From Akkermansia muciniphila (GTDB lineage Bacteria > Verrucomicrobiota > Verrucomicrobiia > Limisphaerales > UBA9464): DNA of 37,056 nt. Below are positions 29,709 through 37,056 of this stretch, piece by piece. The stretch is from assembly GCA_945900455.1 (NCBI GenBank), contig CAMDJH010000029.1, positions 1 through 37,056 of the forward strand, read 5' to 3'. Position numbers and translations under genes: made by a program. The notes below the pieces were generated by a model, which worked only from the letters and a program-made list of their open reading frames with translations, ran no database searches and was not told the DNA's origin. Position 1 is the stretch's first letter. Each line of letters opens with the position of its first letter.

Positions 29709-31799
29709 ATGGCCGTTGATAATTCTGTCGTCGCCCGCGTGGCGATGCCCGCTCTCACTCCACAAACTCTGAAATCTCGCCTGGCTCCAACGCCATCCGC
29801 TCCCCCGAGGTATGCGGTGCAAGTTCCCAACACCGCGGGACAACCGGTCACCCTCGGTGATCCGCGGGCCACTCGCGCTCTGGTCGCCCTCATGGATGTC
29901 CACGCGGTCAATGGCGGCGCGGCGTGTCACTGGGGCGGGCCGGCGGCGTTTGCGGAGGTGATCGCGGCGATCCATGGAGTGATGTTTCAGACCTCGGGAC
30001 GTCCGTGGCACGAGGCCTACCATTTTGTGAACGACGCCGGGCATGCCGAGAACGGGATCTATGCGCTGCGGGCCAACTATGGTTTTGCCGGCATGACGTT
30101 TGAAACCTTGAAAGGCTTCCGAAGCATTGCGAGCAAGCTGACGGGCCATGGGGAATCGCACATCAATCCCGAGGGCGTGTTGCTGTCGAACGGCCCGTTA
30201 AGTTCGGCCTTGCCGCAGGCGCAAGGTTTGGCCATTGGTGATCAGCTGGTCGGCCGCGATCGAGTTACGTTCTGCGTGGTTTCCGACGGTGCCGCGATGG
30301 AGGGTGAGGCTCGAGAAGCGTTCGCTGCAATTCCAGGGCTCGCGGGCAAGGGACGATTGAATCCCTTCGTCATGGTTATCTCCGACAATGACACCAAGCT
30401 GTCGGGGCGGATCACGCCGGACGCATTTTCGATGCAGCCATCGCTCGAAGCATTGGACGATCTGGGATGGGATGTGCGCCGCGTGCCGAACGGCAATGAC
30501 TTGGCCGCGGTCTACCTGGCGGTCGAGCAGGCGGTGGCGAGTGCGCGGGCCAATCCTTCAAAGCCCGTCTGCATTTGGCTGAAGACCATCAAGGGCTACG
30601 GGGTGAAGAGCACGATGGAGAATGCTGCGGGCGGGCATGGGTTCCCGCTGGCCAACGGGGAAAAGATTATCGAATTCGTCGATGAAATTTATGGCGGGCA
30701 GACCCCGGATGAATTTCGCGCCTGGGCGCAGTCGCTGCGAACGCTTTGGGAAACGCAGGACACTGCGAAGAAGGCCAAGGCGCTGGCGGCGGCTTCGTCT
30801 CCGATGCCGAGTGCAGCCCCGGCCGTCAAGAAGGACAAGGTGCAGGCCGGTCTCGCTGCGGGAGCGATTCGCGCGGCCACCGAAGGACTCCCGGTCTACT
30901 CTGTCTCCGCGGACGTGCAAGGATCGACCGGCATCAGCACTTTCCAAAAGGCGACTCTTCGATTCATTGAAGTGGGCATTGCGGAATCGAATATGATCAG
31001 TGTCGGAGTGGGCCTTTCAAAATCGGGATTGATTCCCATCGTGGATACCTTCGGTCAATTTGGGGTCACGAAGGGCAATCTGCCGTTGACCATGGCCGCG
31101 CTTTCCCAAGCGCCGGTTATCGCGATGTTTTCGCACATCGGTTTCCAGGATGCGGCGGATGGAGCGAGTCATCAGGCGACCACCTATTTTGCGGCGGTCA
31201 GCGCCATTCCCCACACCATCGTCATTGCCCCGAGTTGCGCGGACGAGGCGGAGTCCTTCATGTATCAGGCGGTGAAACGGATTGCGGACGAGCGCTCGGC
31301 GGGGCGGGATGGTGAATCGGTGATCTTCTTTGTCGGGCGCGAGAGTTACCCAGTCCGATGGGTCGACGGTGCCCGCTACGAATGGGGCAAGGCGCAGGTG
31401 ATTCAGGAAGGTACGGACGTCGTATTGATCGGGTCGGGCGTTCTGTTCAACAAGGCATTGGAAGCCGCGAAGATTCTGGCGTCAAAGGGGCGAAGCGCGA
31501 CGGTCATTAACAACCCGTTCATCAACCGGGTGGATGTGGCGGCCATTGGCGCTGCGGTAAGAAAGTGCGGCGGCCGGCTGGTGACGATTGAGGATCATCA
31601 GAAGGTATGTGGAATGGGGGCGCAGGTCAGTCACGCGCTGTCCATGGCGGGGATCGCTCACCGCGTCCGGTCGTTGGGAATCGACGGGGAATTCGGCCAG
31701 AGCGCCTACCTTGCCGAAGAGTTATATGCGAAGCATGGGCTGACCGGGCCGAAGATGGCCGAAGCGGCGCTGGAACTAATCGACATCAAGGGTGTGTGA
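29709..31799 (+). CDS. Transketolase, divergent type
   Basis: 696 residues, slightly longer than typical transketolases. Thiamine-dependent enzyme moving two-carbon units between sugar phosphates. The N-terminal pyrophosphate domain has SDGAAMEGEAREAF (usual GDG is SDG, 192-194) and SDNDTKLSG; the middle domain has FIEVGIAESNMISV with the catalytic Glu, and SHIGFQDAADGASHQ, close to the DxxGxGxDGPTHQ pattern. The region that usually reads GHPG is CHWGG (His74), and PWHEAYHFVNDAGHAENG replaces the usual LSNGHG loop. These changes place it outside the well-known clade. It stands alone, divergent from lpxB, behind repeat-rich DNA. Confidence 0.87.
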   Translation: MAVDNSVVARVAMPALTPQTLKSRLAPTPSAPPRYAVQVPNTAGQPVTLGDPRATRALVALMDVHAVNGGAACHWGGPAAFAEVIAAIHGVMFQTSGRPWHEAYHFVNDAGHAENGIYALRANYGFAGMTFETLKGFRSIASKLTGHGESHINPEGVLLSNGPLSSALPQAQGLAIGDQLVGRDRVTFCVVSDGAAMEGEAREAFAAIPGLAGKGRLNPFVMVISDNDTKLSGRITPDAFSMQPSLEALDDLGWDVRRVPNGNDLAAVYLAVEQAVASARANPSKPVCIWLKTIKGYGVKSTMENAAGGHGFPLANGEKIIEFVDEIYGGQTPDEFRAWAQSLRTLWETQDTAKKAKALAAASSPMPSAAPAVKKDKVQAGLAAGAIRAATEGLPVYSVSADVQGSTGISTFQKATLRFIEVGIAESNMISVGVGLSKSGLIPIVDTFGQFGVTKGNLPLTMAALSQAPVIAMFSHIGFQDAADGASHQATTYFAAVSAIPHTIVIAPSCADEAESFMYQAVKRIADERSAGRDGESVIFFVGRESYPVRWVDGARYEWGKAQVIQEGTDVVLIGSGVLFNKALEAAKILASKGRSATVINNPFINRVDVAAIGAAVRKCGGRLVTIEDHQKVCGMGAQVSHALSMAGIAHRVRSLGIDGEFGQSAYLAEELYAKHGLTGPKMAEAALELIDIKGV

Positions 31800-31901
31800 T
31801 GTAAGATTGACAGCGTGATACGAACATTCTCCTGCCCGCCGTCGAATTTGGCAACGCAGCTCATGTCCGTGCGGCCGGTTTCGTGCAGACATTAATCCAA
31901 T

Positions 31902-32576
31902 TCAGAGTGACGGTGCGCGGCAAAGGCTTGTGAGGACGACCTCCTTGGTTTTCCAGATCAGTGTCATCGTCAGTGCCAGGGGCAGCAACGCGGGCAGGAG
32001 GATTTGCCAAGGTTCGATCCGTTCGAAGAACCGGTACAGCGGCCAAAGCACGCCCGGTTGCGGGGTGCCGAACTGGGTCAGCAGCAAGCCGGCGCCAAGC
32101 AGCGCCACCCCGGCCAGGATGCGAAGATTGAGCGCCACGAAGAAACGGGTTTCACCGCGCAACGTTTCATCCGGAAGCATTGCTGTCAGCCGTTTTAGGA
32201 CGAAGTTTGTGGCCGCGAGCGTCGCAAAGCCCGACACGAGGAGAAGGGCGAAGCCCCGTTGGAAATACGGCTCATCCGGTCGTCGAGCCCACCAATAGGC
32301 GAAGGGGAACAGGGCGAGTTGCAGCAAAACCAGCAGCACGGCCCGTTCCCGTGAAACGACCCAGATTCTCTCCTGAGGTTGAAAATGTCTCAGTTGATGG
32401 AATCCGTACAGGAGCAAGCCATGAGTGAGCAGGCCGATCAGGGGATTCACCGGTAGGAATGGGTCGGGGACTGCCGTCTTGGCCGTGAGCAGCAGGGTGA
32501 GCGGCAAGCCCCAAAAAAGGCAGGACAACCCACGAATCACTCCAGCGAGAGCCGGTAGCGCCAAGGAGGGGTTCAT
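31902..32576 (-). CDS. Hypothetical membrane protein
   Basis: 224 residues, about six hydrophobic segments (LSCLFWGLPLTLLLTA, LIGLLTHGLLLYGF, AVLLVLLQLALFPFAYWWA, GFALLLVSGFATLAATNF, ILAGVALLGAGLLLTQFG, ILLPALLPLALTMTLIW). No family recognised and no charged or polar motif inside the membrane parts points to a function. It is 59 bases downstream of speA on the same strand and could be co-transcribed with it. Confidence 0.7.
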   Translation of the reverse strand: MNPSLALPALAGVIRGLSCLFWGLPLTLLLTAKTAVPDPFLPVNPLIGLLTHGLLLYGFHQLRHFQPQERIWVVSRERAVLLVLLQLALFPFAYWWARRPDEPYFQRGFALLLVSGFATLAATNFVLKRLTAMLPDETLRGETRFFVALNLRILAGVALLGAGLLLTQFGTPQPGVLWPLYRFFERIEPWQILLPALLPLALTMTLIWKTKEVVLTSLCRAPSL

Positions 32577-32635
32577 TCGGGACCCCGCACGTGAATCAGT
32601 GCAAACCGGTGGAAGTGAGCGTCCATGCCAGTCTG

Positions 32636-34594
32636 TCAGAAAGTGAGGTAGGTGTAGTCTTTGAGTCCGCGTTCGTAATCGTCCAACAACCGCATGGCCT
32701 CGTTCGGCTTCAGGCGGTCGCTCTTGATGGCGGCATCGACCTGAGCCTTCATCTGACGCTTCAGTTCGAGCTCATCATATTGAACCGCACTGAGGCACTG
32801 GATGATCGTGTTTCCCTCAATAACCTCTTCGACATAGTAGCCAGCCGGTTCATCCGGTTCCAGGAACACATGGACCTCGTTGACGCGGCCGAACAAATTG
32901 TGAAGGTCTCCCATGATGTCCTGATAGGCACCCATAAGAAAGAACCCGAGGTGGTAGGCTTCGTGGCCTTCACCCGATGGCTTCAGTTCATGCATGGGGA
33001 GCGTGTCCCGCACACCGGGCAGATCCACGAACTTGTTGATCTGCCCGTCTGAATCGCACGTGATGTCAACCAGGGTACCCTCCTGCGTCGGCCGCTCGTT
33101 GAGACGGCTGATGGGCATGATCGGGAAGAGTTGCCCGAGCGCCCAATGATCAAGCAGTGACTGAAATACCGAGAAATTACAGAGGTACTGGTGCCCCAAC
33201 GAGTCTTCCAGCTTGCGAATCTCCTCGGGGACATACGACTGACCCTTGAAACTCGCCACGACTTTCTCACAAATCTCCCAGTACAAGGTTTCAATCTTGG
33301 CCTTTTCCGGAAGCTCCAGCATTCCCAAGGTGAACATTTGGTGGGCGTCCTCCTTCCGCTCGAGGGCGTCGTGGTAACCTTCCAGCTTGTTCAGACGGCC
33401 GAGGTTGTCCCGGATGTAGAGCAGTTCCTTGACCAGGTGGTTTTCGCCCTCACCTCCAAGACCATACTGCAGTTCAAGTCCCGGCGGGGTTTTGTCAATC
33501 GAACCAAACACATCGACGATGAGCAGGCTGTGATGGGCCACGAGCGCTCGTCCGCTTTCGCTGATGATGTCCGGGTGGGGAACTTTCTCGGCATTGCAAA
33601 CGTCACCCAGATAATACACGACGTCATTGGTATACTCCTGAAGACTATAGTTTGTGGAGCTGTCAAATGCGCTCCGTGATCCGTCGTAATCCACGCCTAA
33701 TCCGCCACCGACGTCCACAAACTCGATCGGGAATCCCATCTTGTGCAGCTTTGCATAAAAGCGGCCCGCCTCCTGGACGGCCCGCTTGACCGTCAGGATG
33801 TCGGGCACCTGGGAACCGATGTGAAAGTGAAGCAGCTTGAAACAATGCGTGAGATTCTCCTTCTGCAGGAGCGAGGTGGCTGCGAGCAATTCAGCGGTGC
33901 TTAATCCGAACTTCGCATTTTCTCCTCCGCTTTCCGCCCATTTCCCGGCGCCCTTGCTCAAAAGCCGGGCGCGGATTCCGATCATCGGTTCGACGCCAAC
34001 CTGTTTGGAAACCAGGATGATCTGACGCAACTCTTCGAGCTTTTCCACCACCATGATTACCTTTTTTCCCAGTTTGATCCCCTGCAGGGCGAGCTTGATG
34101 AAGGCGACGTCCTTGTACCCGTTGCAGATGATCAAGGAGCCCGGCTGGTCCTGGAGCGCCATGCCGATGTACAACTCCGGCTTGCTGCCCACTTCCAGTC
34201 CGAAATTGTAGGGCCGCCCGGCGTCGAGGATCTCCTCCACGACCTCGCGCAATTGATTCACTTTGATGGGAAACACCCCGCGGTAACTGCCCTTGAAGTG
34301 GAATTCCGCGATGGAGGCCCGGAATGCCTCATTTAAGGCCTGAACTCGATGCCGCAGAATATCCTGAAATCGGATCAACAAGGGCAGCTTCAGCCCCCGG
34401 GCCTTTGCCTCGTCAATCACGTCCGTGACATCCACCGCCGCTCCCTTCTCCTGCAGCGGACGGGCGACAACGTGACCATCGTCATCAATGTCAAAATACC
34501 CGGCACCCCAGCGGTCAATATTATAGGTGGCGCGGGCTTTCTGGATGTTCCAGTCACCGTCGGGTGACTCCGGCGAAACGGGATTTTCCCTCAT
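32636..34594 (-). CDS. speA: Biosynthetic arginine decarboxylase
   Basis: 652 residues, the normal length. Pyridoxal-phosphate enzyme converting arginine to agmatine for polyamine synthesis. The Lys that binds the cofactor is Lys111 in FPIKVNQ; LHFHIGSQ, VDVGGGLGVDYDGSRS, ISESGRALVAHHS and the catalytic ITCDSDG are all present. The start MRENPVSPESPDGDW precedes the conserved TYNIDRWGAGYFDI, so it is accepted. An upstream copy of a dispersed motif (34694-34727) lies in the promoter region. Together with argB and argJ it connects arginine synthesis to polyamines, although the genes are 5 kb apart. Confidence 0.96.
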   Translation of the reverse strand: MRENPVSPESPDGDWNIQKARATYNIDRWGAGYFDIDDDGHVVARPLQEKGAAVDVTDVIDEAKARGLKLPLLIRFQDILRHRVQALNEAFRASIAEFHFKGSYRGVFPIKVNQLREVVEEILDAGRPYNFGLEVGSKPELYIGMALQDQPGSLIICNGYKDVAFIKLALQGIKLGKKVIMVVEKLEELRQIILVSKQVGVEPMIGIRARLLSKGAGKWAESGGENAKFGLSTAELLAATSLLQKENLTHCFKLLHFHIGSQVPDILTVKRAVQEAGRFYAKLHKMGFPIEFVDVGGGLGVDYDGSRSAFDSSTNYSLQEYTNDVVYYLGDVCNAEKVPHPDIISESGRALVAHHSLLIVDVFGSIDKTPPGLELQYGLGGEGENHLVKELLYIRDNLGRLNKLEGYHDALERKEDAHQMFTLGMLELPEKAKIETLYWEICEKVVASFKGQSYVPEEIRKLEDSLGHQYLCNFSVFQSLLDHWALGQLFPIMPISRLNERPTQEGTLVDITCDSDGQINKFVDLPGVRDTLPMHELKPSGEGHEAYHLGFFLMGAYQDIMGDLHNLFGRVNEVHVFLEPDEPAGYYVEEVIEGNTIIQCLSAVQYDELELKRQMKAQVDAAIKSDRLKPNEAMRLLDDYERGLKDYTYLTF

Positions 34595-34693
34595 TACTTG
34601 CTAGGTGTGCTGAGACACAGGCCCGAGTATGGACTAGGCCGGGCTGAATGCAACAGTCCGCGTGACCTCTCGAAAAACTTTCCTTCAATGTTT

Positions 34694-34727
34694 CATGGCG
34701 CCTCGGCGCGCACCGTTAAGTTCGGTG
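34694..34727 (-). repeat. Dispersed two-part motif, copy 2
   Basis: On the minus strand CACCGAACTTAAC, 15 bases, GCCATG, as at 24858-24891 on the plus strand. It lies 100-133 bases before the speA start codon. Whether it is a regulatory site or remnant of a repeat is unknown. Confidence 0.45.
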
Positions 34728-34812
34728 AATTCTCGCCGCGGGGAGAATCGGGACCGTGCCGGGGGCTTGAACCGATACATGAAAGAAGAAGCTGCCCTTC
34801 GCCCCACTCCCA

Positions 34813-35862
34813 TTACGCCCCCATCCGTCTGCGAACTGCGGCGAATCCAATCAAGGCGGTGCCGGCCAAAAACGCCACCGAACGCGGCTCGGGCACTGCC
34901 GCCAGGCTGTAGCCGATGACGTCCAAACCCGTCCACTCGTTCACACCCAAGTTAATCTGGACGCCCGGCGTTGAAAACGCGTCCTGAACCTGGGGCAAAG
35001 TCCCCGTGAAAAAATCATTAAAATCTCCCCCCGCATTCTGGTTGAACCGCGTCAAACGCGTGGTTCCGTCGAGCGATAAATAGGCTTCCGCCGCCGCCGC
35101 CGTGGTCAGGCTGCGGCTACCCGCCTGGTCGTACCGAAAGAGGTCCAATGATTTGATGGCCCCGGTGGGACTCGGCGCCCCGTTGGCCAGACCGTTGAGG
35201 GCGGATCCAAAACCGAGAACCTCATTGATTTCGTGCGAAACAACATCCAGAAGATCGTACTTAACCGGATTCTGCGGGCCGGTACGGGTGAGATTCATGA
35301 TCGACGTCTTCAAACTGACGACGGCGTCGTGGCCTCCAAAATTGTTGCCCAAACTCGTCTCACCCAATGCCCGGAGCAGCGGAAGGGTCAAACGAATATT
35401 GGCGTTGGCATTGACGGGATTGTTCGGACCAGCACCCAAATGTGCAAGTGCCAGTGTGTCATTCGCGGACGATTGCAGCGCAGTCAAATCGGTCAAGAAT
35501 TGGCTGTACGACATGTCGGTATTCAAGGTCGCACTTTGCCCAAGGCCGACGCTTTCATTTGCTTTGAATGTGATGTTGACCGTGATCGGCGTCGCAATCG
35601 TCGTTTGATATACCTGAATCGCCGAATTGATCGATGCCATGATGTCCGCCGCGTTGGCGTTTCCGGTGATCGAACTGTCGAAGGTCGGAGTGATCGTTAT
35701 CGCCGCGCTCACCGGCGAGTAATTCGAGACCCCAATCAACAACAACAGACCGGGCAGACTTGATAAAGAAGTCCATGAAGCAGCCCATTTCGTGGGCTTA
35801 CGCCGCGGAAACCGTCTCGGTTTCATAGAAACGTTCGAAAGGATCGAAAGATTAACTTTCAT
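34813..35862 (-). CDS. PEP-CTERM protein, NF038122-like metalloprotease family
   Basis: 349 residues. After a long basic n-region, a hydrophobic segment (SLPGLLLLIGVSNYSPVSA) acts as signal. Residues 210-214 read HEINE in VSHEINEVLGFG, a zinc-metalloprotease-like HExxE site (His210, Glu211, Glu214) in place of the usual HExxH. The C-terminus has the PEP-CTERM sorting signal: VPEPRS, hydrophobic helix AFLAGTALIGFAA and Arg cluster RRRMGA. Such proteins are exported and their tails are processed by exosortase. ATG 35862 is chosen; 35826 is an alternative. It lies divergent to the outer-membrane barrel gene. Confidence 0.82.
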   Translation of the reverse strand: MKVNLSILSNVSMKPRRFPRRKPTKWAASWTSLSSLPGLLLLIGVSNYSPVSAAITITPTFDSSITGNANAADIMASINSAIQVYQTTIATPITVNITFKANESVGLGQSATLNTDMSYSQFLTDLTALQSSANDTLALAHLGAGPNNPVNANANIRLTLPLLRALGETSLGNNFGGHDAVVSLKTSIMNLTRTGPQNPVKYDLLDVVSHEINEVLGFGSALNGLANGAPSPTGAIKSLDLFRYDQAGSRSLTTAAAAEAYLSLDGTTRLTRFNQNAGGDFNDFFTGTLPQVQDAFSTPGVQINLGVNEWTGLDVIGYSLAAVPEPRSVAFLAGTALIGFAAVRRRMGA

Positions 35863-36033
35863 TGGGCCAGTCTTATCTCGGCACCTGCAGCTGTCAATGC
35901 GCCATAAGGTAAAGAAAGACCTCGGATTCACGGCCCACGCTCGGTCTTGACGACATCAGCCCGGCAGGTACCGTACCGCACTTCAACCGGCGGGACCCGA
36001 GCCGTTGGAGGAGAGTTCCGTTTTTTTGCAACC

Positions 36034-37056
36034 ATGACACGTCCGCTCCCCATTGGCCCCTGGCTACGGCGGGCAATTCCTATTGGTTTCGGAGTCGGCG
36101 TGTTGGGCGCCGTCGGGCAGCCCGTCAACAGCCCGCTTCGCGACGGCCTACTGCCACCCTCGCACAACGCACCGGTAACAACCTCGCTCCCGCCCGACGA
36201 CGCGTCCCGCAGCGAAAGTCATTTTGCCTGGCGCCAATGGGGCCCGTTCTCGCTGTATCCACGTGTTTCGGGACAGGCCGTCTACGACGATAACGTCACC
36301 ATTTCGTCCACGAAAAAAACCGACGACCTGACCTGGAATCTTTCCCCGGCACTGCTCGTCGAAATGGGCGATCGGGAAGGCGGCACCGGTCGGATCCTGA
36401 CGCTCGATTACACCCCAAGAATCCAGATTTTCACGGAGAACGATCAATTTAACACGGTCGATCACTTGGTAAATCTCGCCGGCCGATGGCCCTTCAGCCG
36501 ACTGACGTTGGGCTTCATTCAATCGTACGACGACTCATCCGGCGCGGCGGTGGACGTCGGAACCCGAGTGAAGCGTTATAGCTATCAAACCGGATTGACG
36601 TCCCACTATGAGATCGACGAGAAGGCGTCTTTTGACGTCAACGCCCGGCAGACGATTTTGGAGTACGATGAGAATTTGATTGGCTCGTATGAGGTGTCGA
36701 ATGACGACTGGTTTAATTACCAACTGAGTTCGAAAATCACCGGCGGATTAGGGGCCACGTTCGGCTACTTGGAGCCGGCGGATTCCTCAGGGCAAACGTA
36801 CGAAAGGGCGCTGCTGCGCCTACAGTACCCTGCCTCCGCACGCATCAATCTGTCGGCGTCGGGCGGAGTCGAAGTACGCCAATACGGGCACGGAGTTCCG
36901 CAACAAGTCGGGCCGATCTTCTCCCTAGGCGGAGTCTATTCGCCGCGCGATGGGACGACGTTCCAACTCTCGGGCGACGTGGGTAACCAGAACTCCGCGG
37001 CCCTGGCGGGGCAAAATTACACGACCACAACAGTCTCCCTGTCCGCGCAGCAACAG
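36034..37056 (+). CDS. Outer-membrane beta-barrel protein (partial, cut by window end)
   Basis: Open frame of 341 residues running off the end. The N-terminus MTRPLPIGPWLRRAIPIGFG is followed by a weakly hydrophobic stretch and a Pro/Ser-rich segment; from about residue 75 alternating polar/aromatic strands (FSLYPRVSGQAVYDDNVT, TLDYTPRIQIF, ASFDVNARQTILEYDENL, YLEPADSSGQTYERALLRL) suggest a beta-barrel of the outer-membrane family found with exopolysaccharide genes. GGAGGAG lies about 20 bases before the ATG, a long spacing. The C-terminal part is missing, so identification is provisional. Confidence 0.72.
   Translation, partial: MTRPLPIGPWLRRAIPIGFGVGVLGAVGQPVNSPLRDGLLPPSHNAPVTTSLPPDDASRSESHFAWRQWGPFSLYPRVSGQAVYDDNVTISSTKKTDDLTWNLSPALLVEMGDREGGTGRILTLDYTPRIQIFTENDQFNTVDHLVNLAGRWPFSRLTLGFIQSYDDSSGAAVDVGTRVKRYSYQTGLTSHYEIDEKASFDVNARQTILEYDENLIGSYEVSNDDWFNYQLSSKITGGLGATFGYLEPADSSGQTYERALLRLQYPASARINLSASGGVEVRQYGHGVPQQVGPIFSLGGVYSPRDGTTFQLSGDVGNQNSAALAGQNYTTTTVSLSAQQQ

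Noticed and set aside
35947-35975. TTGACG as a -35 promoter box before the barrel gene
   Set aside because: The hexamer 17 bases downstream (ACCGTA) does not resemble a -10 box.

Overview
The window reads as a chromosomal segment of a high-GC bacterium of the PVC group, most likely Verrucomicrobiota. The basis is gene content. There is a DUF1549/DUF1553 protein followed by a Tat-exported DUF1501 protein, a very large PVC-type membrane-bound dehydrogenase with a C-terminal c-type heme, and a prepilin-like protein with an AFTLIE leader. There is also a PEP-CTERM protein, a Verrucomicrobia-style C-terminal domain on a secreted protein, and many short palindromic intergenic repeats. lpxB shows that the cell makes lipid A. 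No rRNA, tRNA, CRISPR array, integrase or transposase was seen.

Layout. 0.3-2.7 kb (+): an MFS transporter and a secreted protein. 2.8-3.8 kb (-): a nucleotidyltransferase-like protein, perhaps with a small partner ORF. 3.8-13.6 kb (-): a tightly packed operon reading MFS anion symporter, D-2-hydroxyacid dehydrogenase, Ldh-family dehydrogenase, SDR, fused E1 alpha-beta 2-oxoacid dehydrogenase, a chimeric lipoyl/E3-binding/PfkB-kinase protein, NAD-dependent epimerase and a prepilin-like protein. The first five genes overlap or nearly touch. 13.8-18.6 kb (+): DUF1549/DUF1553, DUF1501, a beta-propeller protein and a 42-residue basic peptide. 18.7-24.8 kb (-): a methyltransferase, an MbnP-MbnH-like diheme fusion and the PVC heme dehydrogenase. 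25.3-29.0 kb (-): a tiny Lys-rich protein, argB, argJ and lpxB. 29.7-31.8 kb (+): a divergent transketolase. 31.9-35.9 kb (-): a membrane protein, speA and a PEP-CTERM metalloprotease-like protein. From 36.0 kb (+): an outer-membrane barrel protein cut by the window end.

The most unusual system is the 4.6-13.6 kb operon. Its gene order E1 then lipoyl/E3-binding protein is that of a 2-oxoacid dehydrogenase complex, but the acyltransferase domain expected on the E2 is absent. An apparently intact kinase of the 2-keto-3-deoxygluconate (KDG) type sits in its place. With an organic-anion transporter and several dehydrogenases alongside, this suggests uptake and oxidation of a sugar acid, with a 2-keto acid handled by E1 and a lipoyl arm tethered to a kinase. 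The SDR of the same operon lacks the catalytic lysine.

A second theme is repeat elements that enter or abut coding sequence: an in-frame hairpin element inside the DUF1553 gene, a palindrome read as a false N-terminus of that gene, a possible in-frame tandem word in the diheme fusion, and a 143-bp four-hairpin palindrome upstream of the transketolase.
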